A stretch of 14,672 bases of DNA from DATLFI01 sp035524895. GTDB taxonomy: Bacteria; Acidobacteriota; Thermoanaerobaculia; Multivoradales; Multivoraceae. The notes beneath the pieces were generated by a model. It did no database searches. It was not told the DNA's origin and was given only the letters and a program-made list of their open reading frames with translations. Below, one piece after another: positions 1-5,582 of the stretch. The stretch spans positions 1 through 14,672 of the forward strand of contig DATLFI010000103.1 of assembly GCA_035524895.1 (NCBI GenBank), in the 5' to 3' direction. The position numbers and the translations under genes were made by a program. The first letter of the stretch is position 1; the number at the start of each line of letters is the position of its first letter.

Positions 1-77
1 AGGAAGTGGCCCAGCGCGTGGAGCGACTGGCCGGCGGTCTCGAAGAGCTGCTCGCCGGGCTCCCCCCGAACGGTTAA
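1..77 (+). CDS. C-terminal end of an unidentified protein, probably a short coiled-coil protein
   Basis: Only the last 24 codons are present, in the frame starting at base 3 and ending with TAA at 75-77. They read EVAQRVERLAGGLEELL and continue to a Pro/Asn/Gly tail. Leucines and charged residues alternate as in an amphipathic helix or coiled coil. In several bacteria the gene just before zapA encodes a small ZapB-like coiled-coil protein or the end of pheT; the helical C-terminus here suits the former better. This is a guess from position and composition, since too little is visible to assign a family. The reading frame itself is a fair call because it is open to the window edge and stops right before a hairpin cluster. 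Confidence 0.5.
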   Translation, partial: EVAQRVERLAGGLEELLAGLPPNG

Positions 78-137
78 GGCCGGCGTCTTCGCCGGCCCTC
101 CTAGGCCGGCTCTGCCGGCCTCAGCCGGCCCCGCCGG
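78..137 (+). terminator. Three tandem GC-rich hairpins after the upstream gene
   Basis: Directly after the TAA stop lie three consecutive inverted repeats. The first is GGCCGGCG-TCTT-CGCCGGCC (78-97, 8-bp stem). The second is AGGCCGGC-TCT-GCCGGCCT (103-121, 8-bp stem). The third is CCGGC-CCC-GCCGG (125-137, 5-bp stem). None is followed by a clear T-run, so this is not a textbook intrinsic terminator. It could still end the upstream transcript or protect its 3' end. All three use the same GCCGGC core. Confidence 0.45.
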
Positions 138-170
138 ACAGGCGTGCGCTCCTTCCCTGCGCCGACAAGC

Positions 171-179
171 TGCTATATT
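171..179 (+). promoter_or_regulatory. Candidate extended -10 promoter for zapA
   Basis: TGCTATATT reads as an extended -10 element (TG-N-TATATT). No good -35 hexamer is seen 16-18 bases upstream. Transcription would start near 186, after the hairpin cluster, giving a leader of about 70 bases before the zapA ATG at 255. This supports zapA being transcribed apart from the gene before it and argues against an earlier translation start at 144. Motif match only. Confidence 0.35.
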
Positions 180-254
180 GCCCGTCGGGACGTGACGCCC
201 GGGCAGTCAGGCGAGCTCATCGTTTTTCCTAGCCCGGGGGATGGCCCCGCTGCT

Positions 255-581
255 ATGGACGAACAGCCGACGATGCCCGGAAGCGTGGAAGTCGACATCT
301 TCGGGTCGACCTTCCGCCTCCGCGGAGGCAATGACGAAGACCACCTGCGCCGCCTGGCGTCGCTAGTCGACGCCAAGATGCGGGAGGTGGGCAGTCATAC
401 CGGGCTCGTGGACACGGCGAAGATCGCCGTCCTCGCGGCGTTGAACTTGGCTGAGGAACTTTACGAGACCAGCGGTGGGCGGGGCGGGGATCACGATCAG
501 ATCATGGAGAAGGTCGCGGGGTTGACCGGTGAGCTGGAGAGCGCGCTCGACGAGAGGGCGGTCCCGAGCGAGCCTTTCTGA
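255..581 (+). CDS. zapA: Cell division protein ZapA
   Basis: ZapA binds FtsZ at midcell and promotes bundling of FtsZ filaments in the Z-ring. The 108-residue product has the family's usual size and layout. An N-terminal strand region (VEVDIFGSTFRLRGG, residues 11-25) is followed by the typical E/D-x-H-L-x-x-L segment (DEDHLRRLASLVDAKM, 27-42). Then come the helix TAKIAVLAALNLAEELYE (54-71) and a C-terminal helix (about 80-100) expected to form the coiled coil. The frame stays open upstream to 144, but that extension is unlike ZapA and would include the putative promoter, so ATG 255 is chosen; a purine-rich stretch at 236-244 precedes it at a rather long distance. ATG 273 is an alternative. 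The following 6S RNA is a classic zapA neighbour. Confidence 0.85.
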   Translation: MDEQPTMPGSVEVDIFGSTFRLRGGNDEDHLRRLASLVDAKMREVGSHTGLVDTAKIAVLAALNLAEELYETSGGRGGDHDQIMEKVAGLTGELESALDERAVPSEPF

Positions 582-585
582 CGGA

Positions 586-625
586 CCGAGCCGATCGCGT
601 AGCGTCCTGCTCGGGCCGGCGTTTT
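586..625 (+). terminator. Weak hairpin after zapA
   Basis: CCGAGC (586-591) can pair with GCTCGG (609-614) across a 17-base loop, and a short GTTTT follows at 621-625. The stem is short and the T-run is separated from it, so this is only a possible partial terminator between zapA and the 6S RNA. Confidence 0.25.
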
Positions 626-663
626 GGTAACCAAGTCGTTCATCGGTTTGCTGTTTTCGAGTT

Positions 664-850
664 GCATCCCCTGCGAAGTCGTCCGTGGACCAACCGTCGT
701 AGAACCAACATTCGCGGAAAGGGAGTCCTCATTCCGCGCGCCTGTGCCAGCCCTGCGATGGAACAGGGACGCTGACGGCGCGTGGAGCGGACACCCACTT
801 GTTAGGCACCGGTTCTAGCAGGGAGGTCCACGGCGCTTCGCGGGGGGTGC
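664..850 (+). ncRNA. ssrS: 6S RNA (regulator of RNA polymerase)
   Basis: 6S RNA mimics an open promoter and sequesters the housekeeping sigma-factor holoenzyme in slow growth. The call rests on fold and position. The ends form a 15-bp stem with two G-U pairs, GCATCCCCTGCGAAG (664-678) with CTTCGCGGGGGGTGC (836-850). It is extended inward by a perfect 8-bp stem (684-691 with 825-832) and AGAACC/GGTTCT (701-706 with 811-816). A large unpaired central bubble follows (707-733 against 786-810). Beyond it is a terminal hairpin with a 9-bp stem (734-742 with 777-785) and an apical CCCTG/CAGGG (751-755 with 764-768). Long interrupted closing stem, central bubble and apical stem are the 6S architecture, and 187 nt is the usual size. 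A TCTTT tail follows. It lies just downstream of zapA, the classic ssrS location. No convincing promoter hexamers are seen just upstream. Confidence 0.82.
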
Positions 851-931
851 TCTTTCCCTCCGCTCCGCCTCCCTAGATCGCTCCGTAGATCGCGATCGGC
901 CCGCGCGTCCTATCGGACGGCGGAGGAGTCG

Positions 932-2497
932 ATGACCGGCGAGTGGATCCTCGGTGGTGCCCTGGTGGCCGCCGCGCTGGGCGTTCCGTTCGTGTGGCTG
1001 GTGTTCGTGCGGCGCGCGGCGCGCCGCATCACCGCCCAGGCGCGTCGTCAGGCCGCCCGCGCCCTGGAGGACGCCGAGCGCGAGGGCGCGGCGAAGCTTC
1101 GCGAGGCGGAGCTGCAGGCCAAGGAAAAGCTCCTCCAGGCGCGCAGCGAGTTCGAGCTCGCGGCGAACGAGGAGCGACGCCGGCTCGAGAGTGCCGAGCG
1201 CAGGCTCCAGCGGGACCAGGAAGAGCAGACGACGGCGCGCGAGAAGCTGGAACGCAAGAGCGCCGAGGTCGAGAAGCGAGAGGCCGAGGCCCACGAGCTC
1301 GAGCGCGAGCTCCAGACCGGCCGGCAGACTCTCGAGACGCTGCTCGCCGAGGAACGACGGAAGCTGGAGCAGGTCGCCGGGCTCACCGCCCAGCAGGCCA
1401 AGGAAGAGCTCCTCGCGCGCCTCGAGCAGGATGCCCGCCTCGAGGCTGCGCACCTGGTCAAGCGGCTGGAGGACGAGGCGCGGGAAAAGGCCGCGCGCGA
1501 GGCCCAGCGCATCATCGCCATGGCCATCGAGAGGACGGCCTCCGACTACGTCAACGAGACCACGGTCTCGGTCGTGATGCTGCCGTCGGACGAGATGAAA
1601 GGACGGATCATCGGCCGCGAGGGTCGCAACATCCGCGCGCTCGAGATGGCGACCGGCGTCGACCTGATCGTCGACGACACGCCCGAGGCGGTCATCCTCT
1701 CCGGCTTCGACCCGTTCCGCCGCGAGATCGCCAGGGTGGTGCTGGAGCGACTGATCGGCGACGGCCGCATCCACCCGGCGCGCATCGAGGAGGTGACCGA
1801 GAAGGTCAAGGCGGAGTTCGAGCAGCGCATCGTGCAGGAGGGCGAGTCGGCGCTGCTCGAGCTCAACCTCAGCGGGGTCCACGTCGAGCTGGTCAAGCTC
1901 CTCGGGCGGCTGCGTTTCCGCAGCTCGTACGGCCAGAACGTGCTGAACCACAGCAAGGAGGTGTCGCTGCTGGCAGCCAACATGGCCGCCGAGCTGCGCG
2001 TCGACGTCCACGTCGCCAAGCGCGCCGGCCTGCTGCACGACATCGGCAAGGCGGTCGACCGGGAGATGGAGGGCACCCACCTGCATCTCGGCATCGACCT
2101 GTTGCGCAAGTACGGCGAGACCGAGGCGGTGGTGCACGCCATGGCCTGCCACCACGGCGACTACGATCCCGAGACGGTCGAGGCGGTACTGGTCACCGCG
2201 TCCGACGCCCTCTCGGCGGCTCGACCGGGCGCTCGCCGCGACGTGCTCGAGACCTACGTCAAGCGGCTCGAGCGCCTCGAAGAGATCGCGAGCGACTTCA
2301 AGGGTGTCCAGAAGACCTACGCCATCCAGGCCGGTCGCGAGATCCGCATCATCGTCGACTGCAAGAAGCTCTCCGACGAGGAGGCGCTCTGGCTCTCCAA
2401 GGACGTCGCCCGAAGGATCGAGAGCGAGCTGACGTACCCGGGGCAGATCAAGGTGACGGTGATTCGAGAGAGCAGGGCGGTGGAGTATGCGAAGTAG
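932..2497 (+). CDS. rny: Ribonuclease Y (membrane-anchored endoribonuclease)
   Basis: RNase Y starts decay of many mRNAs by endonucleolytic cleavage at the membrane. The 521-residue product matches the usual length and order. An N-terminal membrane helix (about 5-26) is followed by a long charged coiled coil (about 30-200). A KH RNA-binding domain contains GRIIGREGRN (224-233). An HD domain has the metal-binding HD pair at H369-D370 (LLHDIGK), with HH at 407-408 and a later Asp (D425). The C-terminal part ends in YPGQIKVTVIRE, typical of the family. The ATG at 932 has a strong GGAGG at 922-926. Just before it, CGTCC-TATC-GGACG (906-919) can form a small hairpin, and TAGATCG is repeated at 874-880 and 886-892; both may matter for expression but are unproven. 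It sits between 6S RNA and the ymdB-type gene. Confidence 0.97.
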   Translation: MTGEWILGGALVAAALGVPFVWLVFVRRAARRITAQARRQAARALEDAEREGAAKLREAELQAKEKLLQARSEFELAANEERRRLESAERRLQRDQEEQTTAREKLERKSAEVEKREAEAHELERELQTGRQTLETLLAEERRKLEQVAGLTAQQAKEELLARLEQDARLEAAHLVKRLEDEAREKAAREAQRIIAMAIERTASDYVNETTVSVVMLPSDEMKGRIIGREGRNIRALEMATGVDLIVDDTPEAVILSGFDPFRREIARVVLERLIGDGRIHPARIEEVTEKVKAEFEQRIVQEGESALLELNLSGVHVELVKLLGRLRFRSSYGQNVLNHSKEVSLLAANMAAELRVDVHVAKRAGLLHDIGKAVDREMEGTHLHLGIDLLRKYGETEAVVHAMACHHGDYDPETVEAVLVTASDALSAARPGARRDVLETYVKRLERLEEIASDFKGVQKTYAIQAGREIRIIVDCKKLSDEEALWLSKDVARRIESELTYPGQIKVTVIRESRAVEYAK

Positions 2498-2580
2498 GCC
2501 AGCCCCGAGCCATCCGCAGACGACGGGGCGGCCTGCGCCGTGGCGGGACGGCGAAGCCCGGCAGAGTCCCACACGCGCGC

Positions 2581-2610
2581 CCGTTGGGCCCGCAACCGTT
2601 GGGCGCGCAG
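2581..2610 (+). repeat. 15-bp tandem repeat in the rny-ymdB spacer
   Basis: The 135-base gap between the rny stop and the next ATG holds two near-identical 15-mers, CCGTTGGGCCCGCAA (2581-2595) and CCGTTGGGCGCGCAG (2596-2610). A degenerate third copy starts CGTTGGACG at 2611. Upstream, GGGAC (2545-2549) can pair with GTCCC (2566-2570). An open frame crosses this stretch into the phosphoesterase, but its translation is Arg/Pro-rich and unlike that family. I recognise no known RNA in it. Confidence 0.5.
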
Positions 2611-2632
2611 CGTTGGACGACCGCCACGCCCC

Positions 2633-3418
2633 ATGATCCTCCTCTTCGTCGGGGACGTCGTCGGCAAGCCGGGGCGCAACGCGCTCGCCGCGCTGCTGCC
2701 GCGCCTGATCGATCAGCATGCCGTCGACTACACGGTGGTCAACGTCGAGAACGCGGCCGGCGGGTTCGGCGTCACCGCCGAGACGCTGTCGTTCTTCGAG
2801 GCGCTGCCGATCGATGTGATGACCAGCGGCAACCACATCTGGGACAAGAAGGAGGTCGGGCCGCTGCTGCAGTCGAGCGACCGTCTGCTGCGGCCGGCGA
2901 ACTACCCCGAAGGTAACCCCGGGCGCGGGCTGCACCTGGGCGAGACCCCGGCCGGCATCCCGGTGGCGACCCTCAACCTCGAGGGCCAGGTGTTCATGAA
3001 GGCGCTGGTCTCGCCGTTCACGGTCGCCGACGAGCTACTGCGTGGTCTGCCGCCAGAGCTGCGCGTGATCTTCGTCGACTTCCACGCCGAGGCGACCAGC
3101 GAGAAGCAGGCGATGGCCTACCACCTCGACGGTCGCGTCAGCGCGGTGGTCGGCACCCACACCCACGTACCCACCGCCGACGCCCGCGTGCTCGGCGGCG
3201 GCACCGCGCTGATCACCGATGTCGGCATGACAGGGCCTTATGACTCGATCATCGGCTTCCGCCCCGACCGGGTGCTCCAGCGCTTCTACCTGCAGACCCA
3301 GGTCTCTTTCGAGGTCGCCAAGCAGGACGTGCGCCTCGCGGCCGCGTTGATCGACATCGACGAGACCACCGGTCACGCGCGGTCGATCCGGCACCTGCTG
3401 GAGCCGTGGAAGGGGTGA
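2633..3418 (+). CDS. TIGR00282-type metallophosphoesterase (YmdB family, probable cyclic nucleotide phosphodiesterase)
   Basis: YmdB-family proteins are dinuclear metal phosphodiesterases, shown in Bacillus to hydrolyse 2',3'-cAMP and to affect RNase Y-dependent mRNA levels. The 261-residue protein begins MILLFVGDVVGKPG, the family's N-terminal motif. The metal ligands are visible: D8, E39-N40 (VNVENAAGG), N67-H68 (SGNHIWD), H151 (DFHAEATSEK), and H176/H178 (GTHTHVPTAD). This spacing is almost that of B. subtilis YmdB. The ATG at 2633 is chosen because the motif starts there; the upstream in-frame extension to 2540 is spacer. No clear Shine-Dalgarno sequence precedes it. Location directly after rny fits a link to RNA turnover. 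The stop lies inside a GGGTGAA repeat and convergent hairpin. Confidence 0.93.
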   Translation: MILLFVGDVVGKPGRNALAALLPRLIDQHAVDYTVVNVENAAGGFGVTAETLSFFEALPIDVMTSGNHIWDKKEVGPLLQSSDRLLRPANYPEGNPGRGLHLGETPAGIPVATLNLEGQVFMKALVSPFTVADELLRGLPPELRVIFVDFHAEATSEKQAMAYHLDGRVSAVVGTHTHVPTADARVLGGGTALITDVGMTGPYDSIIGFRPDRVLQRFYLQTQVSFEVAKQDVRLAAALIDIDETTGHARSIRHLLEPWKG

Positions 3419-3433
3419 AGGGTGAAGGGTGAA
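3413..3433 (+). repeat. Three direct copies of GGGTGAA over the ymdB-type gene's stop codon
   Basis: GGGTGAA occurs three times head-to-tail; the first copy contains the TGA stop codon. The complementary string TTCACCC also occurs at 3451-3456 as part of a hairpin. An 11-mer from this array, TCACCCTTCAC on the other strand, recurs at 7795-7805 before tlyA. Confidence 0.7.
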
Positions 3434-3456
3434 GATGCCCCTTTCTCTCTTCACCC
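3427..3456. terminator. Convergent (bidirectional) hairpin between ymdB-type gene and glycosyltransferase
   Basis: GGGTGAAGA (3427-3435) pairs perfectly with TCTTCACCC (3448-3456) around a 12-base pyrimidine-rich loop. It sits between two convergent genes and overlaps the minus-strand stop codon (3451-3453). The flanks are not strongly T-rich, so efficiency is uncertain, but position suggests a shared terminator. Confidence 0.5.
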
Positions 3457-4365
3457 CTCACCATTCTCCAATTCATCGACTCCCCGCCAGGTGTTCTCGC
3501 TGTCGTCGAACTTCGGCAGGTTCGGTTCGATGCCGCGGCGGGAGTTGAGCCGCCACGACCAGAGGAAGCTCCACTTGAGGTAGGTGCCGTACGCCTGCAG
3601 CAGGCAGAACACCATGCCGCGCATGCCGTCGAGTATCCCGAGCTGCAGGAAGTACGTCCTCAGGAAACGCCAGAGGGTGCGCCCGAAGATCTCCAGCGGA
3701 CCCGAGCTCTTGCCCTCGCGCCAGGCCTGGGCGGCGCCCCACCAGCTATAGCGCTGGATCCGGCCGGCGTACTCCACGAAGTCGTCGACCATGAAGTGCA
3801 GCATCGGGTTGCGCAGCAGCGGCGCCTTTCCGCGGGTGACCATGTCGGCGTGCACCCGCCGGTTCGGGTAGCGGCCCGCGCCGCGGAGCAGCAGTCGCAC
3901 CACCTGGTCGCGCTGCCAGCCCGAGAAACGTATGACCTGGCCGAGGAAGTACACCCGGCGCCGGATGGTGTACGCCTCGTGCGGAGGCGGTCCCTGTGCG
4001 AGCAGCTCCTGGATCTCCCGGCGCAGCTCCGCGGTGCAACGTTCGTCGGCGTCGAATATCAGGATCCATTCGTAAGTCGCCTGGTCCATCGCCCAGTTCT
4101 TCTGCGAAGCGGACCCGAAGTAGGTGCGCTGCACGAAGCGGACATTGGGGAAGCGCCGCGCGATCTCGGGCGTGCGGTCGGTGGAGAACGAGTCGACCAC
4201 CAGCACCTCGTCGCACCACGAGAGCGACTCGAGGCACTCGCCGATGTGGCGCTCCTCGTTGAACGTGGTGACCAGCGCCGAGACACACGCGCGTGACGTC
4301 AACGGCTGCGGGTCGGCGCTGGCGCTCGGAGCGCTCGCGCTCGGCGGGGCGAGTGTGGTGGTCAA
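3451..4365 (-). CDS. Family 2 glycosyltransferase, WaaE/KdtX-like (LPS core type)
   Basis: The protein is a GT-A fold inverting glycosyltransferase that probably adds a hexose to LPS core or another envelope glycan at the cytoplasmic membrane face. From a TTG at 4365 it has 304 residues. Visible motifs are VSALVTTFNEERHI (NEE at 36-38), VVDSFSTDRT (D58), and FDADER with the metal-binding D-x-D at 105-107. FSGWQRDQVVRLL then leads to RRVHADM, the position where WaaE-type enzymes usually have R-x-V-H-E; here Glu is replaced by Ala. A C-terminal amphipathic/hydrophobic part (about 225-275) may touch the membrane. TTG 4365 is chosen because GGAG lies 9 bases upstream; TTG at 4416 would add 17 residues. 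The first 25 residues or so are Ala/Ser/Pro-rich and non-conserved. It faces the other genes, so it has its own promoter. Confidence 0.88.
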   Translation of the reverse strand: MTTTLAPPSASAPSASADPQPLTSRACVSALVTTFNEERHIGECLESLSWCDEVLVVDSFSTDRTPEIARRFPNVRFVQRTYFGSASQKNWAMDQATYEWILIFDADERCTAELRREIQELLAQGPPPHEAYTIRRRVYFLGQVIRFSGWQRDQVVRLLLRGAGRYPNRRVHADMVTRGKAPLLRNPMLHFMVDDFVEYAGRIQRYSWWGAAQAWREGKSSGPLEIFGRTLWRFLRTYFLQLGILDGMRGMVFCLLQAYGTYLKWSFLWSWRLNSRRGIEPNLPKFDDSENTWRGVDELENGEG

Positions 4366-4493
4366 GGCGCCGGGCTCCTGAGACGGGTCGCGCCGGGGTC
4401 GAGTCGAGCGCGCCAACCGCCGCAGCGGCCCGCGTTCGGCGCGGCCGGGAGGTCCAAGTCGAGACGGTCCCGGCTGCCGGCTCCAGCCGTCGG

Positions 4494-4517
4494 ATTCTAC
4501 TCTCCGATCGGTCGGAG
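4494..4517 (-). promoter_or_regulatory. Candidate promoter -10 and dyad for the glycosyltransferase
   Basis: On the minus strand TAGAAT (4499-4494) is a 5/6 match to the -10 consensus. Just upstream, in the -10/-35 spacer, lies the dyad CTCCGA-TCGG-TCGGAG (4502-4517, plus-strand reading), which could be an operator. No strong -35 is visible. The leader to the chosen TTG would be about 120 bases. Confidence 0.3.
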
Positions 4518-4590
4518 CCTAAGGGAACGGAAGCTCCGGCCCGACCCGGTCTATGCGTGGCGGTATCGGCCCCGGCTTCGGAGCGGCGGG

Positions 4591-4620
4591 TTGTTGCGGC
4601 GTAGCCGCCTCTGGTACCGT
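4591..4620 (+). promoter_or_regulatory. Candidate promoter for the PagL-like gene
   Basis: TTGTTG (4591-4596) is followed after 18 bases by TACCGT (4615-4620), preceded by TGG to make an extended -10 (TGGTACCGT). Transcription would start near 4627, about 28 bases before the ATG at 4655. This would exclude the longer open frame from 4553. The rest of the divergent gap 4366-4654 shows only short GC dyads. Confidence 0.35.
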
Positions 4621-4654
4621 GCCGCGTCCCGCGGGGCGCCCATCCCAACGAGCC

Positions 4655-5182
4655 ATGAGCCAGCGACCGTCCCTTGGATCCGCTCTCCGCCTGGCGGCAT
4701 CAGCCGCCGGGTTGACGATGCTGCTCCTGGCCCCTGCCGCCGCTCGAGCCAAGCGCCTCGCAGGCTGGGGAGCGAGCGCCGGACTGTTCGACCTGTCGCA
4801 GGAAGAGGAGGCGGTCGAGATCGGCGTCGACTACGGGTTCCGCGAGCTCGCTATGGCCTGGGGTCTTGCCCCGGTCGTCGGCCTCGGCGCCACCACCGAC
4901 GAGGCCGTGTTCGCCTACGCCGGGCTGCGCCGGCCGTTCGAGCTGGGGGGTGGCTCCTGGCATCTGGTGCCAAGCCTCGCTGTCACGCTCTTCGATCGTG
5001 GCGAGGGCAAGGATCTCGGCCAGACCCTGCAGTTCCGCTCCGGGCTCGAGCTCCGGCGCCAGCTTCGGGGTGGAGCGCAGGTGGGCGCCGGGATCTACCA
5101 CATCTCGAACTCCTCGATGGACGACATCAACCCCGGCGCGAACTCTCTGTTGCTGCGCTTGGTGTTGCCGCGAGGGAGATAG
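4655..5182 (+). CDS. PagL-like lipid A 3-O-deacylase / acyloxyacyl hydrolase family protein
   Basis: PagL-type enzymes are small outer-membrane beta-barrels that remove an acyl chain from lipid A. The 175-residue precursor has a signal peptide: SQRPS-LGSALR, a hydrophobic core AASAAGLTMLLLAPAA, and a likely cleavage after ARA near residue 32. The mature part consists of alternating strands of about barrel size. The C-terminal signature YHISNSSMDDINPGANS carries the catalytic pair H149 and S151 (H-x-S-N). In Pseudomonas PagL the third member is a Glu 14 residues after the His; here that position is Asn (N163), so the catalytic acid is different or missing. Start chosen at ATG 4655, just before the signal peptide. 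The neighbouring glycosyltransferase and O-antigen ligase-type gene support an LPS role. Confidence 0.8.
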   Translation: MSQRPSLGSALRLAASAAGLTMLLLAPAAARAKRLAGWGASAGLFDLSQEEEAVEIGVDYGFRELAMAWGLAPVVGLGATTDEAVFAYAGLRRPFELGGGSWHLVPSLAVTLFDRGEGKDLGQTLQFRSGLELRRQLRGGAQVGAGIYHISNSSMDDINPGANSLLLRLVLPRGR

Positions 5183-5236
5183 CGGGGGTCCAGATCCGAT
5201 CCCCCTCATCCCCCGAGGACCCGAGCGCGACCCCGG

Positions 5237-5245
5237 TGATATCTT
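5237..5245 (+). promoter_or_regulatory. Candidate extended -10 promoter for the Trm112-like gene
   Basis: TGATATCTT reads TG-A-TATCTT. No matching -35 is seen. The start point would be near 5252, leaving a short leader that still includes GGAGA (5259-5263), 5 bases before the ATG. Confidence 0.3.
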
Positions 5246-5268
5246 CGGTCCTGTACCCGGAGAAGCCC

Positions 5269-5529
5269 ATGGCTATCGACCCCGAGCTGCTCGAGATCCT
5301 CGTCTGCCCCAAGACCAAGGGGAAGCTCGAGCTCGTCGAGCTGCCTGCGGCGACGCGCGAGCGGCTGATCGACAAGTATCGCGAGCACTTCCAGGACGAG
5401 GAGCCGGTGGTGAGCGAGGGTCTGCTCTGTCGCGAGTCCCAGCTCGTCTACCCGATCGTGTCCGACATCCCGATCATGCTGATCGAGGACGCCCTTCCAG
5501 CCACCGAGCTCGAGGTCGCGTCCACCTGA
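5269..5529 (+). CDS. Trm112-like (UPF0434/YcaR-type) small protein lacking two zinc cysteines
   Basis: Trm112-family proteins are small; in eukaryotes they activate methyltransferases, and bacterial members are mostly of unknown role, often near LPS or DNA-metabolism genes. The 86-residue product starts with the signature DPELLEILVCPKTKGKLEL and ends with LVYPIVSDIPIMLIEDA, both diagnostic. The usual pairs C-P-x-C and C-x-x-C are reduced to CPKT (C13) and CRES (C54), so only two of four possible zinc ligands remain and classical zinc binding is unlikely. Between them the protein carries a longer charged insert (about 27-50) than the short E. coli type. ATG 5269 has GGAGA at 5259-5263. The next gene encodes an O-antigen ligase-type protein in the same direction. 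Confidence 0.88.
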   Translation: MAIDPELLEILVCPKTKGKLELVELPAATRERLIDKYREHFQDEEPVVSEGLLCRESQLVYPIVSDIPIMLIEDALPATELEVAST

Positions 5530-5542
5530 CGCGCAGGCAACC

Positions 5543-5577
5543 CGCCACCGCGCCACTGCGCGCCACCGCGCCACTGC
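5543..5577 (+). repeat. 17-bp direct repeat after the Trm112-like gene
   Basis: CGCCACCGCGCCACTGC occurs at 5543-5559 and identically at 5561-5577, an 18-bp period with two copies. It lies between the Trm112-like stop and the most likely start of the next gene. If the next gene began earlier it would encode an Ala/Thr/Pro duplication. Confidence 0.75.
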
Positions 5578-5582
5578 CGGCT

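Noticed and set aside
144..254. N-terminal extension of ZapA
   Set aside because: The 37 extra residues do not resemble ZapA and the stretch contains a likely promoter.
2540..2632. N-terminal extension of the ymdB-type phosphoesterase
   Set aside because: The conserved protein starts exactly at MILLFVGDVVG; the extension is encoded by a tandem repeat.
2498..2632. tRNA or other known RNA in the rny-ymdB spacer
   Set aside because: No cloverleaf, CCA end or T-loop consensus; only one short hairpin and a repeat.
815..2935. Long minus-strand open frame of 706 codons opposite rny
   Set aside because: It mirrors rny and the ymdB-type gene, both with full domain motifs. Its translation is rich in Asp/Val/Leu/Arg low-complexity runs, as expected of an antisense frame in high-GC DNA.
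4553..4654. Earlier start for the PagL-like protein
   Set aside because: It would bury the signal peptide behind 34 residues and overlap the candidate promoter.
5184..5206. GGGGG/CCCCC hairpin after the PagL-like gene as terminator
   Set aside because: Only five pairs, mismatches directly inside, and no T-run.
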